Below, piece by piece: positions 10,154-20,947 of a stretch of 64,000 nucleotides of DNA; within the stretch, counting starts at the first letter, position 1; each line of letters starts with the position of its first letter. The translations under genes and the position numbers were made by a program. Origin of the DNA: Rhodococcoides trifolii. Lineage in GTDB: Bacteria; Actinomycetota; Actinomycetes; Mycobacteriales; Mycobacteriaceae. The notes beneath the pieces are model-generated. The model ran no database searches, had not been told where the DNA came from, and saw nothing but the letters and a program-made list of their open reading frames with translations. The stretch is from positions 186,001 through 250,000 of the forward strand of contig NZ_BMCU01000003.1 in assembly GCF_014635345.1 (NCBI RefSeq), read 5' to 3'.

Positions 10154-10831
10154 CTATGTTGTCACTCCGGCGCCGCGCGACCGCTCATTGAGAAGCGTCG
10201 CGGCGAGTTGAACGGGATCTAGGTCGCCGTCGGGGCTGCCGTCGACCACGTGCCACGGCGACATCCACTGCTTCTCGGCCAGTCCCGCGTACACGGCGGC
10301 GGTTCGTCGTTGCAGCCCCGAATCACGTTCGTACGCATCACGAATGCGACTGCCGTCCTCCTGCTCCCGCGTTCTCGCGCGCTCCTCCGCGAGCTCGACG
10401 GGAACACCGAGCAGGACCTGGGCGTCGGGAACCGGGAGCATCAGCCGGTCGAATTCGAGCGCCCGAACCCACTCGACCATCGGACCGTCCGCGTCCTCGT
10501 GAACGCGGGCGGCCGAATACGCGGCGTTCGACGCCACGTACCGGTCTAGTATCACGACGTCGTGCCGCCGGGTCAGTTTGACCAATTCGGCAGCCGCGCT
10601 CGATCGGTCGAGGGCGAACAGCACCGCCATGGCGTTGACGCTGGTCTCGAGGTCACCGTGCTCGCCGGCCAACGCCTCCGCGGCGATGTCCGCGTGCACG
10701 GACTCGCCGTACCTCGGAAACCCGATACGAACGACGTCGACTCCGGACTCCTCCCATGCAAGCGTCAGCTTGCGCGAGAGGGTGAACTTTCCGGCGCCGT
10801 CCACTCCCTCGATCGTGACCAGCACGCCCAT
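10154..10831 (-). CDS. tmk: Thymidylate kinase
   Basis: Product of 225 residues; it phosphorylates dTMP to dTDP. The P-loop is EGVDGAGKFTL (residues 8-18). Phe replaces the usual Ser after the invariant Lys, a position that is also non-canonical in M. tuberculosis Tmk (GKRT, as I recall it). The dTMP-binding FPRYG and the catalytic LDRYVASNAAYSAAR segments are intact, so activity is expected. The lid contains TREQEDGSRIRD. The gene lies between sahH and mtrA with 16- and 4-bp gaps. Confidence 0.95.
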   Translation of the reverse strand: MGVLVTIEGVDGAGKFTLSRKLTLAWEESGVDVVRIGFPRYGESVHADIAAEALAGEHGDLETSVNAMAVLFALDRSSAAAELVKLTRRHDVVILDRYVASNAAYSAARVHEDADGPMVEWVRALEFDRLMLPVPDAQVLLGVPVELAEERARTREQEDGSRIRDAYERDSGLQRRTAAVYAGLAEKQWMSPWHVVDGSPDGDLDPVQLAATLLNERSRGAGVTT

Positions 10832-10847
10832 GGCGGATCAGCCGCCG

Positions 10848-12329
<1,482 letters not shown>

Positions 12330-12346
12330 GCCCCCAAGGCTATCGG

Positions 12347-13636
12347 TCAGGCGCTTCGATCGAGACCCAGGGGCGTCGGCCCGGCTACCGCACCGCCGAA
12401 CGGCGGAGCGAACCTGGTCTCGATCGCGTCGCGCCGACGTGGATGAACGTTGGCGAGCGAGACGTCTCCGCCGTAGTGCGCCACCACCTTCGGGTCCATG
12501 TAGCGGCGCCAGAGGGGCGGAACGGCAGCGAGGACGACCATGGTCGCGTACCCCGCCGGCAACTGCGGAGCCTCGTCGAAGGAGCGGAGCGTCTGGAACC
12601 GCCGGGTCGGATTGGCGTGATGATCGCTGTGACGCTGCAGGTGATAGAGAAAGATGTTCGTGACGATCCGGTCGCTGTTCCAGCTGTGTCGAGGTGCGCA
12701 CCGTTCGTACGTCCCGCGCCGCGTGCGCGCACGCAACAGTCCGTAGTGCTCGATGTAGTTCACCGCTTCGAGCAGAAGAAATCCGACGACGGCCTGCACC
12801 AGGAGGTAGGGAAGGATTCGAACGCCGAACACCAGCACCAATCCGGCGAACAGCACGACGCTCATGCTCCACGCATTCAGAACGTGGTTGCGGACGCTCC
12901 ACGGGGACCGGCCCCGACGACGCAGTCGGGCCACCTCCAGAGCCCACGCCGAGCGGACCCCACCGACGACGCTGCGCGGCATGAACATCCACAGGCCTTC
13001 GCCCATCCGAGCGCTCGCCGGATCGTCCGGCGTTGCCACACGGACATGGTGACCGCGGTTGTGCTCGACGAAGAAGTGACCGTAGAACGATTGCGCGAGT
13101 GCGATTTTGGCGAGCCACTGCTCCGCGCTCTCGACGCGGTGACCGAGTTCGTGGGCGGCGTTGATGCCGACTCCACCGACAAGTCCGACCGTGACTGCGT
13201 ACCCGATCTTGTCGACGACGGTCAGGTCACCGAAGGCCCACATCCAGCACGCGACGAGCAACGACGAGAACTGCACCGGCAAGAAGAGGAAGGTGCACCA
13301 GCGATAGAACCGGTCCTCCTGAAGAGAACCGGCCTCGTCGGGCGGGTTCACCCCGTCCTCCCCCGCCAGGATGTCCGCAGCAGGAATCAGGACGAAGAAC
13401 ACCAGCAACCCGCTCCACCAGAAAATCGGCCATCCGGTGTGCATGACCAGTTGGGACGGCAGGAGCGCCGACGCCGGAGCCAGCAGGCCCAGCACCCACA
13501 GGTACCGTTTCGGATCGCGCCAGCGCGATGTCGTTCGTCGGCTCCGGCCTACTTCTTGTTCTGACTTGTCGGTCTCACGAGCGCCCCCCGCAGGCTTGTC
13601 GACCGAGCTTGCTGTTCGCAGAAAGCTCGAAAACAT
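12347..13636 (-). CDS. alkB: Alkane 1-monooxygenase (integral-membrane di-iron hydroxylase)
   Basis: Product of 429 residues that hydroxylates the terminal carbon of medium-chain alkanes at the membrane. The three di-iron histidine clusters are present: HELGH (162-166), HNRGHH (192-197) and QRHSDHH (334-340). The AlkB signature NYIEHYGL lies at 293-300. About six membrane helices are visible. The protein ends at [11 protein letters not shown] with no fused rubredoxin. No rubA, rubB or alkX regulator follows: sahH begins 17 bp later, whereas in M. tuberculosis those genes lie between alkB and sahH. Electrons must therefore come from a rubredoxin encoded elsewhere. ATG 13636 has GGAGG 10 bp upstream. 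Confidence 0.96.
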   Translation of the reverse strand: MFSSFLRTASSVDKPAGGARETDKSEQEVGRSRRTTSRWRDPKRYLWVLGLLAPASALLPSQLVMHTGWPIFWWSGLLVFFVLIPAADILAGEDGVNPPDEAGSLQEDRFYRWCTFLFLPVQFSSLLVACWMWAFGDLTVVDKIGYAVTVGLVGGVGINAAHELGHRVESAEQWLAKIALAQSFYGHFFVEHNRGHHVRVATPDDPASARMGEGLWMFMPRSVVGGVRSAWALEVARLRRRGRSPWSVRNHVLNAWSMSVVLFAGLVLVFGVRILPYLLVQAVVGFLLLEAVNYIEHYGLLRARTRRGTYERCAPRHSWNSDRIVTNIFLYHLQRHSDHHANPTRRFQTLRSFDEAPQLPAGYATMVVLAAVPPLWRRYMDPKVVAHYGGDVSLANVHPRRRDAIETRFAPPFGGAVAGPTPLGLDRSA

Positions 13637-13678
13637 GATCGACGGTCCTCCATAGACAACGAAAACAGTCTTGTGGTC

Positions 13679-13703
13679 TGTCCTTGGACTCTATAACAGG
13701 ACA
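13679..13703. promoter_or_regulatory. Palindrome upstream of alkB (candidate operator)
   Basis: TGTCCT at 13679-13684 and AGGACA at 13698-13703 form an inverted repeat with a 13-base centre. One mismatch further out, the arms extend as GT(T/C)TGTCCT. The AT-rich centre contains TATAGA on the minus strand, a possible -10 for alkB, 43-67 bp upstream of its start. The layout suits a repressor that blocks the promoter. The rest of the 13637-13831 gap shows nothing I recognise. Confidence 0.5.
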
Positions 13704-13831
13704 AACGACCGTTGTGTTGATTTCGTTATCCGAAGGAGCTACTTCCGACACCCGAGAGACGAGCCGCCCCGACACCAGTGTCGGAACAGGCGATGAGCAG
13801 CGCGTTCTCCAGCGAGCAGGGCAGCTGTGAT

Positions 13832-15310
13832 CTAGGCCACGTCGGAGGAACGTGCCGTGTCGTTGAGAACGGAGTGGCGGCGGCTGTAGGTGAAGTAGAC
13901 GACAACCCCCAACGCCATCCAGACGACGAAACGAATCCACGTCTCGACCGACAGGTTCAGCATCAACCACAGGCAGGCGATCACGGACAGAATCGGCACC
14001 ACGGGCACCAGCGGAACGGTGAAGCCGCGCTGCAGGTCCGGGCGGGTGCGTCTGAGCACCAGAACGCCGATCGACACCAGAACGAAGGCGAAGAGCGTAC
14101 CGATGTTCACCATCTCCTCCAGCGTCCCGATGGGGAAGAACGTGGCGATGACCGCCACGACCACTCCGACGAGGACTGTGATGCGCACCGGAGTTCCGCG
14201 GCTTCCGGTACGGGCGAGACCTCGCGGCGCGAGACCGTCGCGGGACATGGCGAACAGCACTCGGGTCTGACCCAGCATCAACACCATGACGACCGTGGTC
14301 AGACCGGCGAGGGCGCCGAACGAAATTATGTTCTTCGCCCAGGTGATGCCGTTCAACTCGAAGGCGGTCGCGAGTGTCGAGTCCTCCCCGGCGAGATCGG
14401 TGTACTTCACCATGCCCGTCAGAACCAGCGTGACCGCTACGTAGAGCACCGTCACGATGATCAACGAGCCGATGATGCCGCGCGGCAGCGCACGCTGCGG
14501 ATCCTTGGTCTCCTCCGCGGTCGTGGCCACGACGTCGAATCCGATGAAGGCGAAGAACACGAGGCTGGCCGCAGCCAGCACGCCGTACCACCCGAATGTG
14601 CTTCCCCCCGCACCGGTCACGGCGGAGAACAACGACTGCGTCAGACCGCTCCCCGTGTCACTCGGTTCCGACGGCGGAACGTAGGGCGAGTAGTTGGACG
14701 CCTTGATGTAGAACGCACCCACGATCACCACGAGGAGAACCACGGCGACCTTGATCGCGGTGATCACCAGCGACACCCGCGAGGACAGCTTGATTCCCGT
14801 CGCCAGCACCACCGTCAACACGACGACGATCAACAGGGCGCCCCAGTCGATCGACACCGAACCGACGGACAACACCGGCGCGGCCGTTCCCAGCACCTCG
14901 CCGAGGTACAACGACCACCCCTTCGCGACCACGGCGGAAGCAAGGGCGAACTCCAGCACCAGGTCCCAGCCGATGATCCAGGCCACGAACTCGCCGAACG
15001 TCGCGAACGAGAACGTGTAGGCACTGCCCGCGACGGGCACCGTCGATGCGAACTCGGCGTAACACAGCGCAGCCAACCCGCAGGTGATCGCGGCGAAGAC
15101 GAAAGCCAACGAAACCGACGGTCCCGCAACGTTACCGGCGGTGCGTGCGGTCAGCGTGAAGATGCCCGCTCCCACCGCGACGGCCACACCGAACACGGTC
15201 AGATCCCACGCACCCAGATTCTTCTTGAGTTTGGTGTCCGGCTCGTCGGTGTCCTGAACGGACTGCTCGATCGATTTGGTTCGGAAGAGACCCGTTCGTC
15301 GTTCGCTCAC
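13832..15310 (-). CDS. APC-superfamily amino acid permease
   Basis: Product of 492 residues with about 12 hydrophobic segments beginning at residue ~33. The APC family entry motif GAGIFTLTAR, preceded by the helix-1 region, is followed by PAVSLAF-like and AGSAYTFSFATFGEFVAWIIGWDLVLE segments typical of cationic amino acid/polyamine:H+ transporters. The substrate cannot be read from sequence. The position upstream of alkB matches Rv3253c. Start GTG 15310. A 195-bp gap with the alkB palindrome separates it from alkB. Confidence 0.88.
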   Translation of the reverse strand: MSERRTGLFRTKSIEQSVQDTDEPDTKLKKNLGAWDLTVFGVAVAVGAGIFTLTARTAGNVAGPSVSLAFVFAAITCGLAALCYAEFASTVPVAGSAYTFSFATFGEFVAWIIGWDLVLEFALASAVVAKGWSLYLGEVLGTAAPVLSVGSVSIDWGALLIVVVLTVVLATGIKLSSRVSLVITAIKVAVVLLVVIVGAFYIKASNYSPYVPPSEPSDTGSGLTQSLFSAVTGAGGSTFGWYGVLAAASLVFFAFIGFDVVATTAEETKDPQRALPRGIIGSLIIVTVLYVAVTLVLTGMVKYTDLAGEDSTLATAFELNGITWAKNIISFGALAGLTTVVMVLMLGQTRVLFAMSRDGLAPRGLARTGSRGTPVRITVLVGVVVAVIATFFPIGTLEEMVNIGTLFAFVLVSIGVLVLRRTRPDLQRGFTVPLVPVVPILSVIACLWLMLNLSVETWIRFVVWMALGVVVYFTYSRRHSVLNDTARSSDVA

Positions 15311-15364
15311 GGGATCACAGTAAACCGGACGTACCTCGCGTCGAGACGAAACGACTCGCCGAAT

Positions 15365-16585
15365 TCAGCCGACGGTCGCTACGAACAACCGAGCGGTCTC
15401 GGACGCGGTGGTCACCACCGGATCAGGGTCGGTCGCCGACAACCAGGCCGCTCCGCCGCGATGGACGGTCAGCGTGCGTCCCCCCGCGACCAGATCGACA
15501 TCACCCTCGGTCACGAGCACGATTCGCGGGCCCGTCGATCCCGCCACGGCCGTGGTGATTCCCGTGTCGGACGAGGTCAGATCCACCCTGGCGATGGTGA
15601 ATTCAGGAGCGGGAGTCGGGTACACCACCGGTGTTCCGCGCTCGCCCTCCGGATCGAGCACGGGAGCGTCGAGCGGCTCGAAGTCCAGCACCCGCAACAG
15701 TTCCGGGACGTCGACGTGCTTCGGAGTGAGACCACCGCGCAGAACGTTGTCGGAGTTCGCCATGATCTCCACGGCGGTGCCCCGCAGGTACGCGTGCAGG
15801 TTCCCGGCGGCGAGATAGAGACCCTGCCCCGGCTCGAGCGTGATGCGGTTCAGCAACAGCGCAGCCAGCACTCCCCCGTCGCCGGGATAGAATTCGCCGA
15901 GTTCGAGCACCGTCCGCAACTCGGGCACGAAATCGCCGGGGCCCGAGCCCAGGGCCACCACGCACCCTTCGAGGACGGAAGGCAGCACCACGTCGAGCGC
16001 GCGTTGAGGGAGGGTGATCCAGGACGTGAAGAGAGCCCGCAGGCCCGACGAATCCGGTTGCGCAGCAAGCATCTCGGAGTACGGGGCCAGTTCGGGAACG
16101 GCCAGATGGTCGAACAGTTCGAGCGTCCGCTTCGGGTCACGGAACCCCGCGAGCGCGTCGAACCGCGTCAGCGCGATCACGAGCTCGGGTTTGTGGCTGC
16201 TGTCCTTGTAGTTGCGGACCGACGAGTCCACCGCGACACCGGTCGCGTTCTCGCGCGCGAATCCTTCCGCCGCCTGCGCCGAGCTCGGGTGCGCCTGGAG
16301 AGACAGAGGCTCTTCCGCCGCAAGCAGTTTCAGCAGAAACGGTAGGCGGGCACCGTACTTGTCGACGGTGGCCGATCCGAGTTGCCCGACGGGATCGGAA
16401 TCGACGACGTCGAGCAACGACGCGTCACCGGTCTCCGATCGGAGCGTGGCCGGATCGCCCGGGTGCGCGCCGAACCACAGCTCCGCCTCCGGGTGAGGCG
16501 ACGGGGTGGGTCGACCGCGCAACGCCGCCAGTGCGGTGCGCGAACCCCACGCATACGACCTCGCCGCTCCGTCGAGCAGATCCAC
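15365..16585 (-). CDS. manA: Mannose-6-phosphate isomerase, class I
   Basis: Product of 406 residues; interconverts fructose-6-P and mannose-6-P, the entry to GDP-mannose. Zinc ligands of type I enzymes are visible: Q97 and H99 in SLQAHPS, E134 in HKPEL and the His of NLHAYLRG. A C-terminal cupin half follows. Its GTG start overlaps the upstream stop by one base (TAGTG). With ManB and the mannose-1-P guanylyltransferase encoded elsewhere in this window it completes a GDP-mannose pathway for mannosylated envelope lipids and glycans. Confidence 0.95.
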   Translation of the reverse strand: MDLLDGAARSYAWGSRTALAALRGRPTPSPHPEAELWFGAHPGDPATLRSETGDASLLDVVDSDPVGQLGSATVDKYGARLPFLLKLLAAEEPLSLQAHPSSAQAAEGFARENATGVAVDSSVRNYKDSSHKPELVIALTRFDALAGFRDPKRTLELFDHLAVPELAPYSEMLAAQPDSSGLRALFTSWITLPQRALDVVLPSVLEGCVVALGSGPGDFVPELRTVLELGEFYPGDGGVLAALLLNRITLEPGQGLYLAAGNLHAYLRGTAVEIMANSDNVLRGGLTPKHVDVPELLRVLDFEPLDAPVLDPEGERGTPVVYPTPAPEFTIARVDLTSSDTGITTAVAGSTGPRIVLVTEGDVDLVAGGRTLTVHRGGAAWLSATDPDPVVTTASETARLFVATVG

Positions 16586-17703
16586 TATCGACCGCCTGTC
16601 AGTTGTACGTATGCCGCAGCCGTTTCGAGCCGAGACGCGATCACCAGGGCCTGCTCGACCGCGCGTGCCGTCGACGACCGAGACGCGGTCGTAGTCGGGG
16701 GGGACAGCACGTCGGGTGAGGACACTTCCGCGCGCACCACGTCCACGTCGCCGAGCATGGCGCTGCGCCGACGCACCAGTCCCTCGTCCGGCTCGGTGGA
16801 GACGGCGAAGACACGCACCGGATCACTCGGCCTCGGGCCGTCCAACTGCTCGTCGTGGAACAGGGGATCGACGTCGGCGGCCATCGCATCCGGCGATCCG
16901 CCCAACGGACCGAAATCACTCACCGACGCAACAGCTTCCGACAGTTCACCCGCGGCGGCGACCGTTCCGCACCGGAGCAGTACCTCTTCGGCGTGCATGG
17001 CGATCTCCGTGGTCACCGGCGAGTCACCGAGTACGAGCACTCGCCGTCCTGCCATCCGCGACGCCAGCGCCTTCGCCGGGTTGTGGAAGGACTCCAGGGC
17101 CGGGTTGTTCCGGGCAGCCTCGTCGTCCAACGCGTCGGCGAGAGCGTCGAGGCCGGCTACGGCGTCCTCCCGCGGGTCCACCGCGGCCAGGACCGCCACG
17201 ATCACCGCGACGAAGCGCGGCAGCGTATTTCGATCCAGTACCTGCATGCGAGGCGGGAACATGCACACGCGGCCGGCGCCGGCCGATCTCACGGGACCTT
17301 CGTCGGGAACTGCCACCACGACTTCCGCGCGCCGACGGACTGCGGCAGCCACCGAGTCGACGGTGCGCGGATCTCCCGCGTCGTCTCCCGCTACGACCAC
17401 GACGTCGAGCGGACCGACCCACGGCGGAGTCGCCGAGACGTGAACGAGGGGTAACCCGGCTGCACCGCCGAGCGCCGCTGCAGCCAGCGAGGCTGCGCGG
17501 CGGGCGCGTCCCGACGACGCGACCAAGACGACGCTGCGGGGGCGCAGGTCGACGAGGTGATCGAGCAGACCTTCGGCGACCGCTGCGGCTGTCGCGCGCA
17601 CCTGTGCACCCGCAAGTGCAGCCGAGTGCAGAGATCCGTGAGAGTCGGCGGCCAGCACGGCAACCGAGTCGTCGATGTCGATGACGGACGAAGGAGCAGT
17701 CAT
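16585..17703 (-). CDS. SIS/phosphosugar isomerase-like protein (TobH type, Rv3256c-like)
   Basis: Product of 372 residues, similar in layout to the actinobacterial TobH/Rv3256c proteins that lie between manA and manB. Two SIS-like halves can be sensed: LRPRSVVLVASSGRARRAASLAAAAL near the N-terminus and RRVLVLGDSPVTTEIAMHAEEVLL near residue 220. The family resembles phosphoglucose/phosphomannose isomerases, but the reaction has not been settled. ATG 17703; its stop overlaps the manA start. The conserved context suggests a role in mannose-phosphate metabolism. Confidence 0.78.
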   Translation of the reverse strand: MTAPSSVIDIDDSVAVLAADSHGSLHSAALAGAQVRATAAAVAEGLLDHLVDLRPRSVVLVASSGRARRAASLAAAALGGAAGLPLVHVSATPPWVGPLDVVVVAGDDAGDPRTVDSVAAAVRRRAEVVVAVPDEGPVRSAGAGRVCMFPPRMQVLDRNTLPRFVAVIVAVLAAVDPREDAVAGLDALADALDDEAARNNPALESFHNPAKALASRMAGRRVLVLGDSPVTTEIAMHAEEVLLRCGTVAAAGELSEAVASVSDFGPLGGSPDAMAADVDPLFHDEQLDGPRPSDPVRVFAVSTEPDEGLVRRRSAMLGDVDVVRAEVSSPDVLSPPTTTASRSSTARAVEQALVIASRLETAAAYVQLTGGR

Positions 17704-17782
17704 CGCCTTGCCACCTCCCTCTCGGACCCCGTCGGTTCCTCCACCGTTCGCGCTGTACCCACTATGACAGTTCGTGGCCGGA

Positions 17783-19150
17783 TCAGGCGCGGACGATATC
17801 CAAAATCTCGGTCACCAGAGCGTCGACCTCGGACGCGGTTCGGGCCTCGACGTTCAGCCGGAGCAGCGGCTCGGTGTTGGAAGCACGGATGTTGAACCAT
17901 GCCGCGTCGCCGAGCGAGACGGTGACACCGTCGAGCCGGTCCACCGAGTCCGTCCGAGAGGCGAAGGCATCGAGAACCGCGTCGGTGCGGCCCGGGGCAT
18001 CCACCACCGTCGAATTGATCTCTCCGGACGCCGCATACACCTCGTACTGCTTCATCAGTTCCGACAGCGGACGCTCCTGGCCACCCAACGCGGCCAGAAC
18101 GTGCAGTGCCGCGAGCATGCCGGAGTCCGCACCCCAGAAGTCGCGGAAGTAGTAGTGCGCCGAGTGCTCGCCGCCGAAGATCGCGCCCGTGTCGGCCATG
18201 AGCGCTTTGATGAAGGAGTGTCCCACTCGGGTGCGGACGGGGGTTCCGCCAAGCTTCTCCACCAGTTCCGGGACGGCGCGAGAGGTGATGAGGTTGTGAA
18301 TGACCGTGGCGCCCGGCTCTTTTCCGAGTTCACGCTCCGCGACCAATGCGGTGATGGCCGACGGCGACACGGGCTCGCCGCGCTCGTCGACCACGAAGCA
18401 GCGGTCGGCGTCGCCGTCGAACGCCAAGCCGATGTCGGCGCCCGTGTCGAGTACGAACTTCTGCAGATCCACCAGGTTCGCCGGTTCGAGCGGGTTGGCC
18501 TCGTGGTTGGGGAAGGTGCCGTCCAACTCGAAGTACAGCGGGCGGACGCCGACCGTCATGGGCTCGAACACGGCGGGGACAGTGTGTCCCCCCATGCCGT
18601 TCCCGGCGTCGACGGCTGCGACGAGGGGCCTCAGTTGCGACGTGTCGACGAGGTCCCGGACGAACTGTGCGTAGTCCGCGAGGACGTCCTGCTCGGTGAT
18701 CGTTCCCCGCGCGCCGTCGTAGCCGGGCACTCCGTCGATCACCTCGGCAGTGATGGTGGCGAGCCCGGAATCCTGGCCCACCGGTTTCGCACCCGCACGA
18801 CACAGCTTGATGCCGTTGTACTTGGCCGGGTTGTGACTGGCCGTGAACATCGCTCCCGGGCAGTCGAACCGGCCCGATGCGAAGTACAGCTGATCCGTGG
18901 ACGCGAGTCCGATCATCACGACGTCCAGACCTTGTGCCGTCACTCCCTCGGCGAACGCGCGGGACAGTTCGGGTGAGGACGCGCGCATGTCGTGCCCGAC
19001 GGTCACGCGCTCCGCTCCCCCGTCGCGTACGAGTCGGGCGAAGGCGCCGCCGACGTCGCGGACGAAGTCGACATCGATCTGCTCACCGACCACACCCCGC
19101 ACGTCGTACGCCTTGATGACGGCATGCACTAGTTCTGCGGATCGGGGCAC
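17783..19150 (-). CDS. manB: Phosphomannomutase/phosphoglucomutase
   Basis: Product of 455 residues; it moves phosphate between C6 and C1 of mannose (or glucose). The alpha-D-phosphohexomutase landmarks are intact: phospho-serine loop TASHNP with S105, metal-binding FDGDADRCF, sugar-binding GGEHSAHYYFRDF and the C-terminal phosphate-binding RASNTEPLLR. GTG 19150 has AGGAG upstream. It is orthologous in position to Rv3257c and supplies mannose-1-P to the guanylyltransferase encoded near 24 kb. Confidence 0.95.
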   Translation of the reverse strand: MPRSAELVHAVIKAYDVRGVVGEQIDVDFVRDVGGAFARLVRDGGAERVTVGHDMRASSPELSRAFAEGVTAQGLDVVMIGLASTDQLYFASGRFDCPGAMFTASHNPAKYNGIKLCRAGAKPVGQDSGLATITAEVIDGVPGYDGARGTITEQDVLADYAQFVRDLVDTSQLRPLVAAVDAGNGMGGHTVPAVFEPMTVGVRPLYFELDGTFPNHEANPLEPANLVDLQKFVLDTGADIGLAFDGDADRCFVVDERGEPVSPSAITALVAERELGKEPGATVIHNLITSRAVPELVEKLGGTPVRTRVGHSFIKALMADTGAIFGGEHSAHYYFRDFWGADSGMLAALHVLAALGGQERPLSELMKQYEVYAASGEINSTVVDAPGRTDAVLDAFASRTDSVDRLDGVTVSLGDAAWFNIRASNTEPLLRLNVEARTASEVDALVTEILDIVRA

Positions 19151-19266
19151 TGTCGTTCTCCTGCTCGTCGGCGGTGAAGGTTCGTCGGCGGTGTTCGACC
19201 GTCACTACGACGAGACGGTCGGGGGAAGCCTATCGGCCCGGGGCACCGTTCGGTGCGGTGCGAGCG

Positions 19267-19683
19267 TCAGGTGGTGGGGTCGGGAAGCACCCGGAGGTGC
19301 CCTCGGCGACCGGTCCGCACGTTGGACACCGGACGAGCGGATGTGGACGGCAGGCCGGGCTCGGACCTGTCGCCACCGCGGTCGACGCTCCTCACGGAGG
19401 TGGGACGGTCTCGAAGCCCTGCTTCGCGGACAGCTTCGGCGAGCGCGGTCAGATCGTCGTCGTCGGGTGTGGACGACGAGAAGCCGCCCTCGTAGCGCAC
19501 CATCTCCCAGCCTTTGGGGGCGGTGATGCGTGATCCGTGTATGTCGCAGAGGTCCCAGGAGTGCGGTTCCGCGACGGTGGCGAGCGGGCCCACCACGGCG
19601 GTGGAATCGGAATAGACGTAGGTCAACGTCGCAACGGCCGGTCTGTTGCACCCCGGCCGGCAGCACCCACGCACTGTTCTCAC
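19267..19683 (-). CDS. DUF3499-family protein (Rv3258c-like)
   Basis: Product of 138 residues. The conserved part is at the N-terminus: CCRPGC, then AVATLTYVYSDSTAVVGPLA, EPHSWDLCDIHGSRITAPKGWEMVRY. The Cys/His spacing (CCxxxC...DLCxxH) suggests a small zinc-binding fold. The C-terminal half is variable and ends RRGHLRVLPDP, a motif conserved in the family. No function is established. The GTG at 19683 is chosen over longer options because family similarity begins there. It is divergent from the next gene by 72 bp. Confidence 0.82.
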   Translation of the reverse strand: MRTVRGCCRPGCNRPAVATLTYVYSDSTAVVGPLATVAEPHSWDLCDIHGSRITAPKGWEMVRYEGGFSSSTPDDDDLTALAEAVREAGLRDRPTSVRSVDRGGDRSEPGLPSTSARPVSNVRTGRRGHLRVLPDPTT

Positions 19684-19755
19684 GACCGATACCCTAGCCC
19701 GCGCCCGGCGGCCCGCCCCCGCAGACACGCAGAGCCGGGTCGGTACTGTTCGTGC

Positions 19756-20244
19756 GTGCCCACGCCACCTCGCCGACCGCAGACGTCGCGGTCGGTCGCA
19801 CGCCGCGGCCGAGGTGTCCGCGGGCCCATGTACTCCGATGCCCTTCCGGCGCATCGCACCCGCGCAGAGAAGTTCGACGGCGTGGTTCTCGAGGCCTTCG
19901 CGGACATCGACCGGCGATGGCACGACAGATTGACCAAGCTGGATATCGCGGTCGACGACGTCCCCAAGATCAGGGCCGTCGACCCGGAGTCGGTGAACTG
20001 GCCGCAGGAAGTGGTGGCCGAGGGGCCGGTTCCGCTCTCACGCCTGGTCCCTGCGGGGGTGGACACGCGGGGGGCGACGACGAGGGCACGAGTGGTGCTG
20101 TTTCGACGCCCACTCGAGCGACGAGCGCACGACCGGGACGAGCTGGCGGATCTGATTCACAGCGTTCTGGTCGAGCAGGTTGCGACGTACCTGGGCCTGT
20201 TACCCGACGTCGTAGATCCCTATCCGACCGAAGACGAGGACTGA
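19756..20244 (+). CDS. Metallopeptidase-family protein (zincin-like, Rv3259-like)
   Basis: Product of 162 residues. The basic N-terminus is followed by FDGVVLEAFADIDRRWHDRL and ends with LIHSVLVEQVATYLGLLPDVVDP. This matches the minimal metallopeptidase-like family in actinobacteria. The canonical HExxH is not present: the helix reads IHSVLVEQVA, so catalysis cannot be assumed. GTG 19756 is the likely start; the frame is open further upstream but overlaps the divergent promoter region. It converges on whiB2 with 25 bp between stops. Confidence 0.72.
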   Translation: MPTPPRRPQTSRSVARRGRGVRGPMYSDALPAHRTRAEKFDGVVLEAFADIDRRWHDRLTKLDIAVDDVPKIRAVDPESVNWPQEVVAEGPVPLSRLVPAGVDTRGATTRARVVLFRRPLERRAHDRDELADLIHSVLVEQVATYLGLLPDVVDPYPTEDED

Positions 20245-20269
20245 GCCCCGTTTCGAGATCTGTTGCGGG

Positions 20270-20635
20270 TCAGACGATTCCGCGCTTGAGGCGACGCCGT
20301 TCGCGTTCGGACAGACCACCCCAGATTCCGAATCGCTCGTCGTGAGCGAGGGCGTAGTCGAGACATTCGTCCTTGACCTCACACCCGAGGCAGATGCGCT
20401 TCGCTTCGCGCGTCGATCCGCCCTTCTCCGGGAAGAACGCCTCGGGATCGGTCTGGGCGCAGAGGGCACGCTCCTGCCACTGATCCTCGAGCGACTCGAA
20501 CGTCTCGTCGAACTGGACGAGAGTCAATCGCGGGATCTCCGTGGCTGGGATCTCCGTGGCTGGGGTTACCGTGGACGGCGCCTCCGTGGCTGGAGTCTCC
20601 GAAGATCCGGCTGCGTCGAACTGCTGTTCTGGCAT
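20270..20635 (-). CDS. whiB2: WhiB-family iron-sulfur regulator WhiB2
   Basis: Product of 121 residues. Four Cys ligands of the [4Fe-4S] cluster are C59, C82, C85 and C91 (C-X22-C-X2-C-X5-C). The G(I/V)WGG turn is GIWGG at 103-107, followed by the basic SERERRRLKRG DNA-contact helix. WhiB2/WhmD acts in septation and division in mycobacteria. ATG 20635 is preferred over an upstream ATG at 20707 because GAGGAGG lies 8 bp upstream. The N-terminal 35 residues contain TPATE-type repeats. Confidence 0.93.
   Translation of the reverse strand: MPEQQFDAAGSSETPATEAPSTVTPATEIPATEIPRLTLVQFDETFESLEDQWQERALCAQTDPEAFFPEKGGSTREAKRICLGCEVKDECLDYALAHDERFGIWGGLSERERRRLKRGIV
20532..20606 (-). repeat. 15-bp tandem units in the whiB2 N-terminus
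   Basis: Units of 15 bp begin at 20532, 20547, 20562, 20577 and 20592. The first two are identical (gggatctccgtggct) and later ones diverge. They encode TPATE/IPATE-like five-residue blocks upstream of the cluster-binding domain. The same 15-bp period occurs in three other genes of the window. Confidence 0.85.
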
Positions 20636-20791
20636 CGTTTCCGCCTCCTCACCTGTTCGAGCGCAGTTGGTTTCGAAAATATCGTCGGACGTGGAGTCAG
20701 TGGTCATTTCGATTCCCGATGGGAACAGACGTTCGAATGAGCGTTCGCCTCAAGCGATCTCGCTTGCCGAGCTCGGAATGACATAGTTGTG

Positions 20792-20821
20792 ATTAGACAC
20801 GTGATGGTGTGTCGCGGTCAA
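20792..20821 (-). promoter_or_regulatory. whiB2: Candidate promoter for whiB2
   Basis: On the minus strand TTGACC (20821-20816) is followed after 18 bases by TCTAAT (20797-20792), a reasonable -35/-10 pair pointing at whiB2. It lies ~160 bp upstream of the chosen start, so a long leader is implied. The rest of the 312-bp gap 20636-20947 must hold the fbiA promoter, which I cannot place. Confidence 0.4.
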
Positions 20822-20947
20822 GCGGACGACGACAATTCCAATACCATCCATCGCCCTGTTTTCGTGATACCTCGCAGGCGCTCGGTGTTTCGCGTGCGGA
20901 CACACCGCACGAACTGCCTTTCGCGACAGCGCCTAGGCTCGTTCATC

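Noticed and set aside
10154..10831. Tmk P-loop GKFT as a loss-of-function change
   Set aside because: The invariant Lys and the remaining catalytic segments are intact, and the same position is variable in mycobacterial Tmk.
12330..13118. A possible 263-residue N-terminal extension of the SAH hydrolase
   Set aside because: The frame is open, but the extension lies inside alkB and shows no family similarity; ATG 12329 gives the normal SahH length.
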